NCBI GenBank assembly: GCA_030123565.1
Contig: CP126122.1
Location: forward strand, 4,478,800 to 4,542,799
From: Nitrospira sp.
GTDB taxonomy: Bacteria; Nitrospirota; Nitrospiria; Nitrospirales; Nitrospiraceae
DNA length: 64,000 nt
Reading direction: 5' to 3'
Position 1 is the first letter of the stretch. Every line of letters starts with the position of its first letter. The notes beneath the pieces are model-generated. The model did not search any database. It worked only from the letters and a program-made list of their open reading frames with translations, and was not told the DNA's origin. This document shows, in pieces, positions 35,931-45,291 of the stretch. The position numbers and the translations under genes are program-made.

Positions 35931-37294
35931 TCGTCGATGACGAGCAAAGCCTGCGCGATGTCCTGAGCATCATGTTGAAGCGGGCCGGGTATGCCGTGAC
36001 CTCGGCCTCGGACGGTGAGGAGGCAATCGCGCATCTTCAGAAGGACATCTTCGATCTGGTGATCACGGACCTCAAGATGCCGAGAGCGGGCGGCCTCGAG
36101 GTGTTGAAAGCCGTCAAGGCCGCATCGCCGGACACCGTCGTGCTGATGATCACGGCGTTCGCCTCGGCCGAGTCCGCGGTCGAGGCGATGAAGCACGGCG
36201 CCTACGACTACCTCACCAAGCCGTTCCAGGTCGATGAGGTGCAGCTGATCATCCGCAACGCGATCGAGCGGCGGCGGCTCTCCACGGAAAACATGCTCCT
36301 CAAGCGGGAGATGGCGAGTCATGCGTCGTTTTCTCAAATCGTCGGCCAGAGCGAAGCGATGCAGCGGGTCTACGACGTCATCAAAAAGGTGGCCGATTCC
36401 AAGAGCAACGTGCTGATCGGCGGCGAAAGCGGCACCGGCAAGGAGTTGGTGGCGCGGGCCATTCACTACAACAGCGCACGCGCGCCGATGCCGTTCGTCA
36501 CGGTCAACTGCAGCGCGGTGCCGGAAACATTGCTGGAAAGCGAGCTGTTCGGCCACATGAAGGGCTCGTTCACCGGGGCGATCTCCAACAAGGCCGGCCT
36601 GTTCGAAGTGGCCGACGGCGGCACGATCTTTCTCGACGAGATCGGCGATACGACGCCCGCCATTCAGGTGAAGCTGCTGCGCGTGATTCAGGAGCGCGAG
36701 TTCAGGCGGGTGGGCGGCACGCAGGACATGAAGGTCGATGTGCGCATCGTTGCGGCGACCAATCGTGATCTGGAAAAGGCGGTGGCGGAAGGCGCCTTTC
36801 GAGAAGACCTCTACTACCGGTTGGACGTGATTCCGATCAAGCTTCCGCCGCTGCGGATGCGAACCGGGGACATTCCGTTGCTGACCCAACATTTCCTGCA
36901 GAAATTTTCTAAGGAAAGTGGTAAACCAGTGCCGACGATGAGCCAGGAGGCCATGCGCGTGCTGTTGGCGCATGAATGGCGAGGCAACGTTCGTGAATTG
37001 GAGAACGTGATCGAGCGTGTCGTGGCCTTCACGACGGGATCGTCGGTGACGGATGCTGATATTCGCGGCTGGCTCCACAAGCCGGTGAGCAACCAACAGG
37101 CTCTGCCGTCCGAATTGCCGGAGGACGGCTTGGACCTGGAACGACTCATCGACTCGATCGAGAAAGACCTGCTTCTGAAAGCGCTCGAACGGAGTCAATG
37201 GGTCAAGAAGCGGGCCGCGCGATTGTTGCGGTTGAATACCCGGTCGTTCCGGTACCGTCTCGAAAAATATGAAATCAAAGGAGGTCGGGATTAG
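35915..37294 (+). CDS. pilR: PilR-type sigma54-dependent response regulator
   Basis: A 459-residue NtrC-family regulator. The receiver domain has D52 in [11 protein letters not shown]; the AAA+ domain has Walker [10 protein letters not shown], the sigma54 loop GSFTGA and Walker [12 protein letters not shown]; the C-terminal Fis-type helix-turn-helix is [20 protein letters not shown]. It should activate sigma54 promoters, classically pilA, which is not in this window. The GTG start overlaps pilS, so the pair is co-translated. Confidence 0.92.
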   Translation: MEKILVVDDEQSLRDVLSIMLKRAGYAVTSASDGEEAIAHLQKDIFDLVITDLKMPRAGGLEVLKAVKAASPDTVVLMITAFASAESAVEAMKHGAYDYLTKPFQVDEVQLIIRNAIERRRLSTENMLLKREMASHASFSQIVGQSEAMQRVYDVIKKVADSKSNVLIGGESGTGKELVARAIHYNSARAPMPFVTVNCSAVPETLLESELFGHMKGSFTGAISNKAGLFEVADGGTIFLDEIGDTTPAIQVKLLRVIQEREFRRVGGTQDMKVDVRIVAATNRDLEKAVAEGAFREDLYYRLDVIPIKLPPLRMRTGDIPLLTQHFLQKFSKESGKPVPTMSQEAMRVLLAHEWRGNVRELENVIERVVAFTTGSSVTDADIRGWLHKPVSNQQALPSELPEDGLDLERLIDSIEKDLLLKALERSQWVKKRAARLLRLNTRSFRYRLEKYEIKGGRD

Positions 37295-37315
37295 CGCCGC
37301 CCCAGTGATCTGCGA

Positions 37316-38215
37316 GTGAACTCTCCCAACCTGCGTGTCCTGACCCCCGCTAAGGTCAACCTTATCCTCCGGGTGCTCGAACGGCGGCCTGACGGCTTTC
37401 ACGCCATTTGGTCGTTGATGCAGACCGTCGGGCTCGAAGACGAACTGACCTTCACGATCCGATCAGGTGGAAGTCATCGCATCGATCTGCGCTGCGACCA
37501 TGCCCTGCTGGCGGCGGATCAGAGCAATCTGGTCTATCGGGCCGCGCAGCTGGTGCTGGAACGGGCCGATCGAGCGGTGAATCTGTCGATCACCCTCACC
37601 AAGCGCATCCCGCTCGGAGCCGGCCTGGGCGGAGGCAGCAGCGATGCGGCCGCCACCATTCTCGGGCTGACGAGACTCTTGGGATTGGACTGGTCGGTTG
37701 CGCAGATGGCCGAGGTGGGGCAACGGTTGGGGAGCGACGTGCCGTTCTTTTTCTTGGCGCCCGCCGCCTGTGTGACAGGCCGTGGCGAGCAGGTACGGCC
37801 GGTGCAGGTGAAAGGAACCAGGTGGATCACACTCGTGAATCCCGGATTTCCCGTCGAAACGAAATGGGCCTACCGACAGCTCTCCGCCGGTAGGACGTCG
37901 GTTCGTCCCTTGTCTCAAGCCCTGCAGCAATTGGGTGGTCGGTCGGCGTTGGATTGGTCGGAGATTATTCCATTGGTGGAAAACGATTTTGAAGGTCCGG
38001 TTTTTGCCCAACATCCGGTGCTGGCTGAGATCAAGCGACGACTGTTGAGCCTGGGGGCTGACGTCGCCCTCTTATCCGGAAGCGGGGCGACGATGTTCGG
38101 CATCTTCCTTGATCAGGCCGGAGCGGAACAGGCCGCAGCGTCGTTTGCCTGCGAGCCGAACATGAAGGCCTATGCCGTGCCGACCGCCGGCGCCCCGACC
38201 ATCATTAAGGCTTGA
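37316..38215 (+). CDS. ispE: 4-diphosphocytidyl-2-C-methyl-D-erythritol kinase
   Basis: A 299-residue GHMP kinase of the non-mevalonate isoprenoid pathway. It shows LTPAKVNLILRVLERRPDGF at the N-terminus, the GHMP ATP loop PLGAGLGGGSSDAAATI and ALLSGSGATMFGIF in the C-domain. The GTG start lies 21 bases after pilR. The downstream prs gene is a frequent neighbour. It feeds the undecaprenyl carrier used by MraY and MurG. Confidence 0.95.
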   Translation: MNSPNLRVLTPAKVNLILRVLERRPDGFHAIWSLMQTVGLEDELTFTIRSGGSHRIDLRCDHALLAADQSNLVYRAAQLVLERADRAVNLSITLTKRIPLGAGLGGGSSDAAATILGLTRLLGLDWSVAQMAEVGQRLGSDVPFFFLAPAACVTGRGEQVRPVQVKGTRWITLVNPGFPVETKWAYRQLSAGRTSVRPLSQALQQLGGRSALDWSEIIPLVENDFEGPVFAQHPVLAEIKRRLLSLGADVALLSGSGATMFGIFLDQAGAEQAAASFACEPNMKAYAVPTAGAPTIIKA

Positions 38216-38264
38216 ACGGCGCAGAGGCACGTTCCTGCGTCGCGCCACCGTTGCCCGGAGTCGG

Positions 38265-38294
38265 TTGACATCTTCCCGCCGTTTTCGCTATGGT
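38265..38294 (+). promoter_or_regulatory. Candidate promoter for prs
   Basis: TTGACA (38265-38270), an 18-base spacer and TATGGT (38289-38294). It would give a leader of about 140 bases before prs; I see no recognisable riboswitch in it. Confidence 0.4.
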
Positions 38295-38442
38295 GCTGTG
38301 CTTCGGTAGGCGTCCTCTTGTTCCGACAGTGTACGAGGTCAGCGGGATCCTGTGCGGGTCCTGTCCGTGCCCACCGTTTTACACGAACTCGATAAGAATC
38401 GTATCGCACCGGCATCGCCACGTACCGTATCGAAGGGGTGGA

Positions 38443-39384
38443 ATGAACAGGGAACTCAAGCTCTTTTCGGGCAGCGCCAATCCTGCGCTTGCGCGGGCGA
38501 TCTGTGCCTATCTCGACCTGCCGCTCGGCGCGGCGACCGTGTCCTCGTTCAGCGACGGCGAAATCCGGATGCGTGTCGAAGAAAATGTCCGGGGGGCGGA
38601 CGTGTTCGTCGTCCAGTCCTGCTGTCCTCCGGTGAACGACTCGATCATGGAAATGCTCATCATGATCGATGCCTTGAAACGCTCATCGGCCAACCGCATC
38701 ACGGCGGTGATTCCCTATTTCGGCTATGCCCGGCAGGACCGCAAGGATCAGCCGCGCGTGCCGATCTCGGCAAAGCTGGTCGCCGACATCATCACGACCG
38801 CCGGCGCAGACCGGGTCCTCACGATGGACCTCCATGCGAGTCAGATTCAGGGCTTCTTTAATATTCCGGTGGACCACCTCTACGCCCTGCCGGTCCTGAT
38901 GGACTACATTACGAAACGGAAAATTTCTGATTTAGTCGTCGTGTCTCCGGACGCCGGAGGAGTGGAGCGGGCTCGAGCGTTCGCGAAACGGCTGCAGGCC
39001 AACCTCGCCATCATCGACAAGCGCCGTGAAGGGCCGAACCAGGCGCAGGTGATGAACATCATCGGCGACGTCCAGGGAAAAAGCGCCTTGCTGCTCGACG
39101 ACATGATCGATACGGCCGGCACGATCGTGCAAGGAGCCCAGGCCTGTTTCGAAAAAGGAGCCCGCGAGGTGTGGGCCGGTTGTACGCATGGGGTCTTGTC
39201 GGGACCGGCGCTTGAACGGCTCCAGCAGTCCTGTCTGACGGAAGTCCTCGTGACCGATTCGATTCCGTTGCGCGGGAAAGAGCAAAAGTGTCCGAAATTG
39301 AAAGTGTTGTCGGTGGCTCCCCTGCTGGGGGAAGCCATTCGTCGCATTCATGAAGATGAATCGGTGAGTTCCCTATTCGTGTAG
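38443..39384 (+). CDS. prs: Ribose-phosphate pyrophosphokinase
   Basis: A 313-residue enzyme making PRPP from ribose 5-phosphate and ATP. It shows [80 protein letters not shown] and the PRPP loop [22 protein letters not shown] precedes the ATG. The frame is open upstream but homologues start here. Order ispE-prs-rplY-pth-ychF is conserved in many bacteria. Confidence 0.96.
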   Translation: MNRELKLFSGSANPALARAICAYLDLPLGAATVSSFSDGEIRMRVEENVRGADVFVVQSCCPPVNDSIMEMLIMIDALKRSSANRITAVIPYFGYARQDRKDQPRVPISAKLVADIITTAGADRVLTMDLHASQIQGFFNIPVDHLYALPVLMDYITKRKISDLVVVSPDAGGVERARAFAKRLQANLAIIDKRREGPNQAQVMNIIGDVQGKSALLLDDMIDTAGTIVQGAQACFEKGAREVWAGCTHGVLSGPALERLQQSCLTEVLVTDSIPLRGKEQKCPKLKVLSVAPLLGEAIRRIHEDESVSSLFV

Positions 39385-39421
39385 GCCGTCCGCATCGAGC
39401 GACCGGCCGAGGAGGAGTACG

Positions 39422-40186
39422 ATGAAATTCGAGTTGACCGTTGAGAGCAGAGTGGGTGGAGGCAAGGGGCCGGCGCGGCAGTTGCGTCGCGCAGGGAAGG
39501 TTCCGGCCGTACTGTATGGACAGGGGGAATGTCTTCTGCTCTCGGTCAATCCCGACGAGCTGGTGAAAATTCTGCGGTCCCAGGCCGGGTCCACCGCACT
39601 CATTTCCATTACCATCAATGGCGCGAAGACCAACGCGAAGCGCACGGCGCTGCTCCGGGACTACCAGGTCGACCCGGTCGCGGGGAACGTGCTGCATGCC
39701 GATTTTTTTGAAATCCTGATGGATAAGCCGATTCGCGTCAAGGTCCCCGTCCATTTGACCGGTGGACAGCCGCTGGGACTGAAAGAAGGCGGCGTGCTGC
39801 ACCATGTGCTGCGCGAATTGCACGTCGAATGTCTTCCCTCCCTCCTGCCGGACTTCATCGACGTCGATGCCTCGCAGTTGCAGATCAATCAAGGCATCCA
39901 CCTCAAGGACATTCGGAAGGCGGAAGGCTTGCGGTTCCTGGATGATCCCGACCACATGGTCGTGAGCATCGCCGCGCCGATCACCGATGCCAAGCTGGAA
40001 GCGTTGCTCACCACCGGAGCGCCCGGCGCCGAAGGGGCCAAGGAGCCGGAGGTGGTGGCCAAGGGCAAGGCGGCGGCAGAAGGTGCGGCCGGTGCGGAAG
40101 CCGCGGGTAAGGCGGGCGAAGCCAAGGCCGGGGCGCCGGCTGCCGCAGCCAAGACCGAGAAGAAGGAACCGGAAAAGAAGAAGTAG
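39422..40186 (+). CDS. rplY: 50S ribosomal protein L25/general stress protein Ctc
   Basis: A 254-residue protein of the long (TL5/CTC) form. The N-terminal 5S rRNA-binding domain has GKGPARQLRRAGKVPAVLYG; the C-terminal beta domain runs to about residue 190. The last 60 residues are an Ala/Gly/Lys/Glu low-complexity tail. GAGGAGGAG precedes the ATG. The tail is longer than in most L25 proteins and likely disordered. Confidence 0.94.
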   Translation: MKFELTVESRVGGGKGPARQLRRAGKVPAVLYGQGECLLLSVNPDELVKILRSQAGSTALISITINGAKTNAKRTALLRDYQVDPVAGNVLHADFFEILMDKPIRVKVPVHLTGGQPLGLKEGGVLHHVLRELHVECLPSLLPDFIDVDASQLQINQGIHLKDIRKAEGLRFLDDPDHMVVSIAAPITDAKLEALLTTGAPGAEGAKEPEVVAKGKAAAEGAAGAEAAGKAGEAKAGAPAAAAKTEKKEPEKKK

Positions 40187-40191
40187 CCGCG

Positions 40192-40773
40192 TTGCGTCTC
40201 ATCGTTGGTTTAGGCAATCCCGGCGCCGACTATGCCGAGACCAGACACAATATCGGCTGTTGGGTGATCCAACGGGCAGCCGCGCGGTGGTCGTTTCGTC
40301 TCACCAGGAAGGGCGTGGTCCAGCGAGGCTCTGGTCGCGCCGGTTCCAGGCTGGTCGAGCTCGCCGGTCCGCTCGACTGGATGAACCTCAGTGGTCCCCC
40401 CCTCAAGGGTCTCCTCCGCGAGCTCGGCCTGACTCCAGATGATCTGGTGGTCGTCCACGACGACCTTGACATGGAGCCGGGACGTCTGCGGATCAGGCAA
40501 GGCGGCGGAAGCGGAGGCCACAACGGCATCAAGTCCGTGATCGAGGCGTTGGGAACGCCGCAGTTCGTACGGTTGAAGATCGGCATCGGCCGCCCCGCGC
40601 CGCGACAAGATTCGGCGGACTATGTGCTGGAGCGCGTCACCCCCGAAGAGATGGCGGTCTACGAACCCTGTCTCGAGCGAGCCGTCGATGCGCTCGAATT
40701 GCTGCTGAACCGCGATGTCGCCACGGCGATGAATCAGTTCAATGTGCGGGAGCGGGACGCTGACGAGTTATAA
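40192..40773 (+). CDS. pth: Peptidyl-tRNA hydrolase
   Basis: A 193-residue enzyme freeing tRNA from stalled peptidyl-tRNA. It begins LIVGLGNPGADYAETRHNIG, carrying the catalytic His in RHN, and continues with MNLSGPPLKGLLRE, VVHDDLDMEPGRLRIRQGGG and SGGHNGIKSVIEALGTPQFV. The start is TTG at 40192, 5 bases after rplY; no better start exists in frame, so coupling to rplY is likely. Confidence 0.93.
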   Translation: MRLIVGLGNPGADYAETRHNIGCWVIQRAAARWSFRLTRKGVVQRGSGRAGSRLVELAGPLDWMNLSGPPLKGLLRELGLTPDDLVVVHDDLDMEPGRLRIRQGGGSGGHNGIKSVIEALGTPQFVRLKIGIGRPAPRQDSADYVLERVTPEEMAVYEPCLERAVDALELLLNRDVATAMNQFNVRERDADEL

Positions 40774-40860
40774 GTTTTGAGTGTTGAGTACTGAGTTGTC
40801 GGCCGCTGTGTGTGGATCGGTCACTCAGAACTCATAATTCGGAACTCAACATTGGGTAAC
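40774..40860. repeat. Short intergenic repeat of TGAGT/ACTCA units
   Basis: TTTTGAGTGTTGAGTACTGA is followed about 35 bases later by ACTCAGAACTCA and GGAACTCAACATT, an imperfect inverted arrangement made of TGAGT-type units. It fills the pth-ychF gap. Simple unit repeats of this type may form a hairpin at the pth mRNA end. Confidence 0.4.
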
Positions 40861-40864
40861 GCAC

Positions 40865-41956
40865 ATGGGTTTATGTTGCGGCATGATCGGGTTGCCGAAC
40901 GTCGGGAAGACGACGGTCTATAACGCCTTGACCGGCGGTGGGGCGCTTGCGGCCAACTATCCGTTCGCGACCGTCGATCCGAACACCGGCATCGCGTTGG
41001 TGCCGGACCCGCGCCTTGCCGTGCTGACCGATATCTTCAAGTCGAAGAAAACCACCTACAGCACGCTGGAAGTCCGCGACATCGCCGGTCTCGTCGAAGG
41101 TGCGAGCAAGGGCGAAGGGCTGGGTAACCAGTTCCTGGGGCACATCCGCGAAGTCGATGCGCTGTTACACGTTGTGCGTTGTTTCCAGGGCACGGATGTG
41201 GTGCATGTGAGCGGCGGCGTGGACCCCATCCGCGACATCGGGACGATCGAAACCGAGTTGATGTTGGCCGATCTCGACACACTCGACCGCCGCAAGCAAA
41301 AGACCGAAAAGAAAGTGCGGGCCGGGGACAAGAAAGCGGCCGCCGAACTCGCCTTCGTCCAGAAGCTGATGGGCCTCCTCGACAAGGGGGAATGGCTGAG
41401 CAATCTTGAGTACACAGCGGAGGAGCGTGTCATGCTGGCGGAATTCCAGTTGCTCGCCGCCAAGCCGGTGCTCTTCGTGGCGAACGTGTCGGAGAATGCC
41501 GGGGCGGACGAGGCCATGGTCGCGAGGGTCCGCGAGTTCGCCGACCAACGCCGCGCGCGGGTGGTCACCATCTGCGGCCAGTTTGAGGCCGAACTCTCGT
41601 CCCTCTCCGATGCCGAACGGGCCGACTTTCTCAAAGAAATGGGGCTTACGGAATCCGGACTGGTCCGGCTCACCCGCGAAGCCTATCAGCTCCTCAAGAT
41701 CGTCACCTTTTTCACGGCCGGTGAAGTCGAATCCCGTGCCTGGCCGATCCCTGAAGGCACCAAAGCGCCGCAGGCAGCCGGGAAGATCCACACCGACATG
41801 GAGCGAGGCTTCATCCGCGCCGAGGTCTATCACTACAACGATTTGCTGGCTTGCGGGAGTGAGGCCAAGGTAAAGGAAAAGGGTCTGTTCCGCCTCGAAG
41901 GCAAAGACTACGTCATCAAAGAAGCCGACATCGTCTACTTCCGCTTCAACGTCTAG
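40865..41956 (+). CDS. ychF: Obg-family ATPase YchF
   Basis: A 363-residue P-loop protein that hydrolyses ATP rather than GTP and associates with ribosomes and stress responses. It shows GMIGLPNVGKTTVYNALTGG, YPFATVDPNTGIALVPDPRL, VRDIAGLVEGASKGEGLGNQ then FLGHIREVDALLHVVRCF, and a C-terminal TGS domain with AAGKIHTDMERGFIRAEVYH then KDYVIKEADIVYFRFNV. Last gene of the ispE-prs-rplY-pth-ychF group and last clear core gene before an AT-richer island. Confidence 0.95.
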   Translation: MGLCCGMIGLPNVGKTTVYNALTGGGALAANYPFATVDPNTGIALVPDPRLAVLTDIFKSKKTTYSTLEVRDIAGLVEGASKGEGLGNQFLGHIREVDALLHVVRCFQGTDVVHVSGGVDPIRDIGTIETELMLADLDTLDRRKQKTEKKVRAGDKKAAAELAFVQKLMGLLDKGEWLSNLEYTAEERVMLAEFQLLAAKPVLFVANVSENAGADEAMVARVREFADQRRARVVTICGQFEAELSSLSDAERADFLKEMGLTESGLVRLTREAYQLLKIVTFFTAGEVESRAWPIPEGTKAPQAAGKIHTDMERGFIRAEVYHYNDLLACGSEAKVKEKGLFRLEGKDYVIKEADIVYFRFNV

Positions 41957-42918
41957 CAGCGCCTCTGCACAATCCAGAAACCACCGGGCTGCGTAGCTGC
42001 TGCTCAAGGCCAGAGCCGCTTTGGTTTGCCGTAAGCCTCCTCTCCGCTTGGCTGCGGAACTCGTTCCGTTCTGAGCGTCGCCCAAACGGAACTTCAAACA
42101 GTCCTCGCCACCCGCAATGCGGGCCGCTCCAACTCGGCAACGGTCACACACAAAACGGCTCTGACGCCCGCGACAGCTACCAGCCCGGTGGTTTTGGTCA
42201 AATGGGAGCGCAGAAGGAACAGCACACAACGTGACGGGCTGTGTGTATTTTTCTTCGCGCCTTCTCAAGGCGCGGTCGGGCAGGAATTCCGGCGCAAGAC
42301 CACTCAGGGGCACCCAACTATGCCTTGCACGCTCGAATCCTGTAAACTCGGTCGCGGCGACCTCAAACAGTACAGGATTCGCCCTTGCCATTAAGGAGCA
42401 AGGGGTGCTTGCTGCGGCAAGTTGTGTCCGCCTCTTCCGGTGATGTGCGGCCAGAGCTTCTGCCAGACCGCTCGAAACCGATTTTGTCTTTCATTAGGAG
42501 TAGAGTTGATGCGGGCTTGTCAGGAAACTCATCACATCAGTGCTTCGGGAAATGCCTAACTAAGCCGTACGCGTTCGAGGTCTACAAACTCATAGGCTTG
42601 TACGATGTGCGCCTCGCCGTTACAACTCGAGGACTACGGTCAACTCCTGCGATAGGTTGTGTTCCACCCTTTCCGACGATCGATGGCATGTCTTCCTGCC
42701 AATTTTTCAATACAAGTAGGAATACATGGTCGGCAAAGCGCGGAATAAAACATGAATCTGATCTTAGCATCAGTAGGTGGCCATGCGTCTCTGAAGTTGA
42801 CCACCATGAAAGTCCGTTGGCGCCCTTCTCAGTCCGGGTGAGATGATAGTTCATCACGTGTGTTATTCTATAAAACAATCTTTGTAATAAACCGCTACGG
42901 TGCATTACGACCCAGTAG
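41957..42918. other. Gene-poor region, no supported coding sequence
   Basis: Short frames on both strands overlap one another and lack ribosome sites or recognisable motifs. The left part is GC-rich with several short palindromes, for example CGGAACTCGTTCCG near 42055 and the nested hairpin at 42334-42381. The right part (from about 42480) turns AT-richer. It may be remnants of inserted DNA. Confidence 0.5.
42334..42381. repeat. Nested hairpin element
   Basis: CGAATCCTGTA (42334-42344) pairs perfectly with TACAGGATTCG (42371-42381). Inside, GGTCG CGG CGACC (42350-42362) forms a second stem. No T-run follows, so a terminator role is doubtful. Confidence 0.5.
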
Positions 42919-43871
42919 ATGATGCGCGAGATTGAAAATCGTTGCGAGACAGCCTGCATCCGTTCTGGATTCTTGGCTATTGTCTTGTCTGGTCTAGGCA
43001 TGTGGTTGTTAGCGCCGTTAGATACCATGATTCCTGTAAGCGCTTTTGGAAAATACGTTACCCTGCGAGCAAGCTTGGAGTACAACATTGAGTTTTTGAG
43101 GAAGGATCCTTGTTACCTGCAGCTAGCCGCGGAGGGAAAAGATCCAGAAAGAATGCCCATTGGTAACCTCATGACTTATTAATGCCATGGGACTTTCCCT
43201 GTACAGGGAAAGCCAGGCCAAGGGGATGTACGAGATTACAAACTGCAGGATCTTTATCCTATATACGATGACATGCACGAACTAGCCAACGAAAAGTTGC
43301 GAGATACAGCCAGACACGTTGTGAGTGATTTGGAATGGCAACTAGTCAAGTGGCATATGTCCTGGTTCAGCATGTGGAGACAAGGGAAGGTTGATACGCT
43401 AGAAAAAATTTCTCGATTATCCGCTTTTCAGCCCCCAGATTTGTCTAGGATTGTTGAATTGTTAAAGCCAGGCCTCGTATTGCAGACGCCATGGAGCCCA
43501 ATTTCATTTACCGCTAATCGAGCCGCGTCCTTCCTCGAAATTGGTCTATTTGTTGTCCTCGGCTACTTTTTGCTCTTTCTACGCGAGGCAGTAATTTTGG
43601 AGACTTTCCAACTTCTGGATCCCTGTTCGCCGCATTGGTTCGGTCAAAGTTTTCATATGGATTTTTCTTGGCATTGCTCAGTATGCCTGCAATCTCAGCG
43701 GTATTGGTCGCATACCATTCCGTTCTCGCGCAGCTTTATTTATCCGAGATTCATAGCTCATACTCGTCCTGGGTCTATCCAGTTTCGAATGTAGTCTTTG
43801 CCGTGGTTGTGGTTTTGCTATCCATCTCCGCTCGACTGACTTTTGCAACCATTAAGATTGCACCAAAGTAG
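42919..43871 (+). pseudogene. Decayed membrane-protein gene
   Basis: Three blocks read as one protein. Block 1 (42919-43179) starts MMREIENRCETACIRSGFLA with a membrane helix. A TAA at 43180-43182 interrupts it, but the same frame continues as KLQDLYPIYDDMHELANEKL and DTARHVVSDLEWQLVKWHMS to a second helix (IGLFVVLGYFLLFL). Around 43595-43605 the sense passes to another frame, giving DFPTSGSLFAALVRSKFSYG, two more hydrophobic segments and KIAPK before TAG 43869-43871. One nonsense change and one frameshift thus break a protein of about 315 residues with four membrane segments. The family is unknown; composition is AT-richer than flanking genes. Confidence 0.6.
43193..43212. repeat. Perfect 20-base palindrome
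   Basis: CTTTCCCTGTACAGGGAAAG equals its own reverse complement. It lies about ten bases after the premature stop of the decayed gene and could be an operator-like site, a hairpin or an insertion scar. Confidence 0.6.
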
Positions 43872-44302
43872 TACACGTCACTATCAAAGATGAGAAAGCG
43901 AAGTTGTTCGCCTTGAAAACGTCGGTCAAGTGACAAAGAGTAGCTCCTCACGCCGCTGCCTGATTGCACGATCAAGCCTCGTTCTCCCCGAACTTTTTAG
44001 GTGAATGCTTACGAACAATCGCTTTACCAACGTAATGCGTATTTTCTCAATCCTGTTATCCCCTCCAGGTCGAGTAGCCTATTCCCTAACAACTTTCCAT
44101 AGTGGTTCCTTGCATTGATTGCGTCGATCGGAAAATAGATTGTTGCGACGGCAGGAGAAAAAATGGTGTCAGGAATGGCGTTGGTGAATAGCGCAAACCT
44201 CCCTCCCCCGGCCTGGGGATTCCGGGCAGCAATGGCAACTGTTGGGCGAAGGACGAGTCCTGGAGGATGAGCAGCCAGTCTCTGTCGGCAGGATCATGGT
44301 AC
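43872..44302. other. Intergenic, nothing recognised
   Basis: AT-rich at first, becoming GC-rich towards the hairpin at 44303. No frame with a family signature and no tRNA-like fold was seen. Confidence 0.5.
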
Positions 44303-44332
44303 GGTGGCCCCTGTCTGCTTGCAGGGGCCACC
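44303..44332 (-). terminator. Strong hairpin downstream of the secreted-protein gene
   Basis: GGTGGCCCCTG (44303-44313) pairs with CAGGGGCCACC (44322-44332) across an 8-base loop, an 11-pair GC-rich stem. It lies about 50 bases past the stop of the minus-strand gene at 44381. A T-run is lacking, so it may be a 3'-end stabiliser or factor-dependent terminator. Confidence 0.45.
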
Positions 44333-44380
44333 GCTTTGTGGCGAGAAGCGGCCGAGGCCGCTTGGGATCGGGCCCGCCTG

Positions 44381-44890
44381 TTAGGAGGCGCCTGGGTCAA
44401 AGATATCGTTGGCCCAATAGTCACAGCCTCCTGCTCCGCAGAGTGGTCCCCCTTCATAGGGTGTGTTCACCGAGTAGTCCGGAACGCTGATGGGACGTTC
44501 ACTGTTGGTTCCCAACTCGGTGGGTGCACTCAACGCCGTCGAGTCATTCGATTCGTTCGGCCTGACGCTCACGACGAAGTTGTAGATCTCGTCCGCCGCC
44601 ACGTCATTGATGCCGTGTTTTCGATCCAGCAACATCTTAAGGAGGCGGTCGGTTTCCGTCTTGGCGATATGCTGATCTCCGCGCTCCAGGCCTGCCTTGA
44701 TTCTGTCGAGTTTCTGGAAGTAGGGGGCAAAGTCTGAACCCGGATAGCTGGCCTTTTCGAAGGTGACCATGTTCCAGACTTCGTCGATCCAGGAGTCGGC
44801 GGCCAGGGCCGTTCCGCCGCAGAGTAAGACCACTGCGCAACTCGCTGCCAGCACCAGCCGCATGGTGAGTGGTATGGGTTTCCCGTTCAT
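44381..44890 (-). CDS. Secreted protein of unknown function, 169 residues
   Basis: A signal peptide (LVLAASCAVVLLCGGTALA, cleavage before ADSW) precedes a helical charged domain (DEVWNMVTFEKASYPGSDFA, then FQKLDRIKAGLERGDQHIAK). A linker with several Ser/Thr follows, and the end is GGPLCGAGGCDYWANDIFDP with a Cys pair that may form a disulfide. I do not recognise a family. Export to the periplasm is well supported. The gene stands alone, transcribed away from the dioxygenase gene, and ends at a strong hairpin. Confidence 0.7.
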   Translation of the reverse strand: MNGKPIPLTMRLVLAASCAVVLLCGGTALAADSWIDEVWNMVTFEKASYPGSDFAPYFQKLDRIKAGLERGDQHIAKTETDRLLKMLLDRKHGINDVAADEIYNFVVSVRPNESNDSTALSAPTELGTNSERPISVPDYSVNTPYEGGPLCGAGGCDYWANDIFDPGAS

Positions 44891-45291
44891 AGTTCTACTC
44901 CTTTCGGAGCTTGTCGTTCGACCGGAACTCTTCCTGCCGGATCATTCGCTGTCTCTTTCTCGACCGGTAGGAAGCGAAACGTTCGCTTCTGTGTTGCAAA
45001 TAGGCTCGGAGGGGATCTGGCTTGGAAACGGTCTGGGTGAACCATGGTGGGTGCTCTCTGAACGGGTGGCTGGGACGAACTGATTGTACTGGGGAGGAAG
45101 AGGTGCGCACCATTCCCGCTGAGAGTGATTTTCCCTACACCGTTTGGGCGATGATGAATGGACGGATTCTTTGGGGTGACTGTGCGGATTCGCGCGAGTC
45201 AGATCTGCCGATGTGTTCGGCAGTGAGTAGGATCACTGTGGTACAGTAAAAAATATCTGTATGGCCATGAAGTCGATGAATCGGAGGTGCC
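44891..45291. other. Divergent intergenic region with a small inverted repeat
   Basis: This separates two divergent genes. CAGTGA (45221-45226) and TCACTG (45233-45238) form a spaced palindrome about 54 bases before the dioxygenase start, a possible operator. A 75-residue open frame at 45022-45249 lacks any signature and I do not count it. Confidence 0.45.

Noticed and set aside
42582-43088. 168-residue minus-strand and 153-residue plus-strand frames in the island
   Set aside because: They overlap each other and the decayed membrane gene, lack ribosome sites and show no domain. The helix-bearing reading at 42919-43871 is more convincing.
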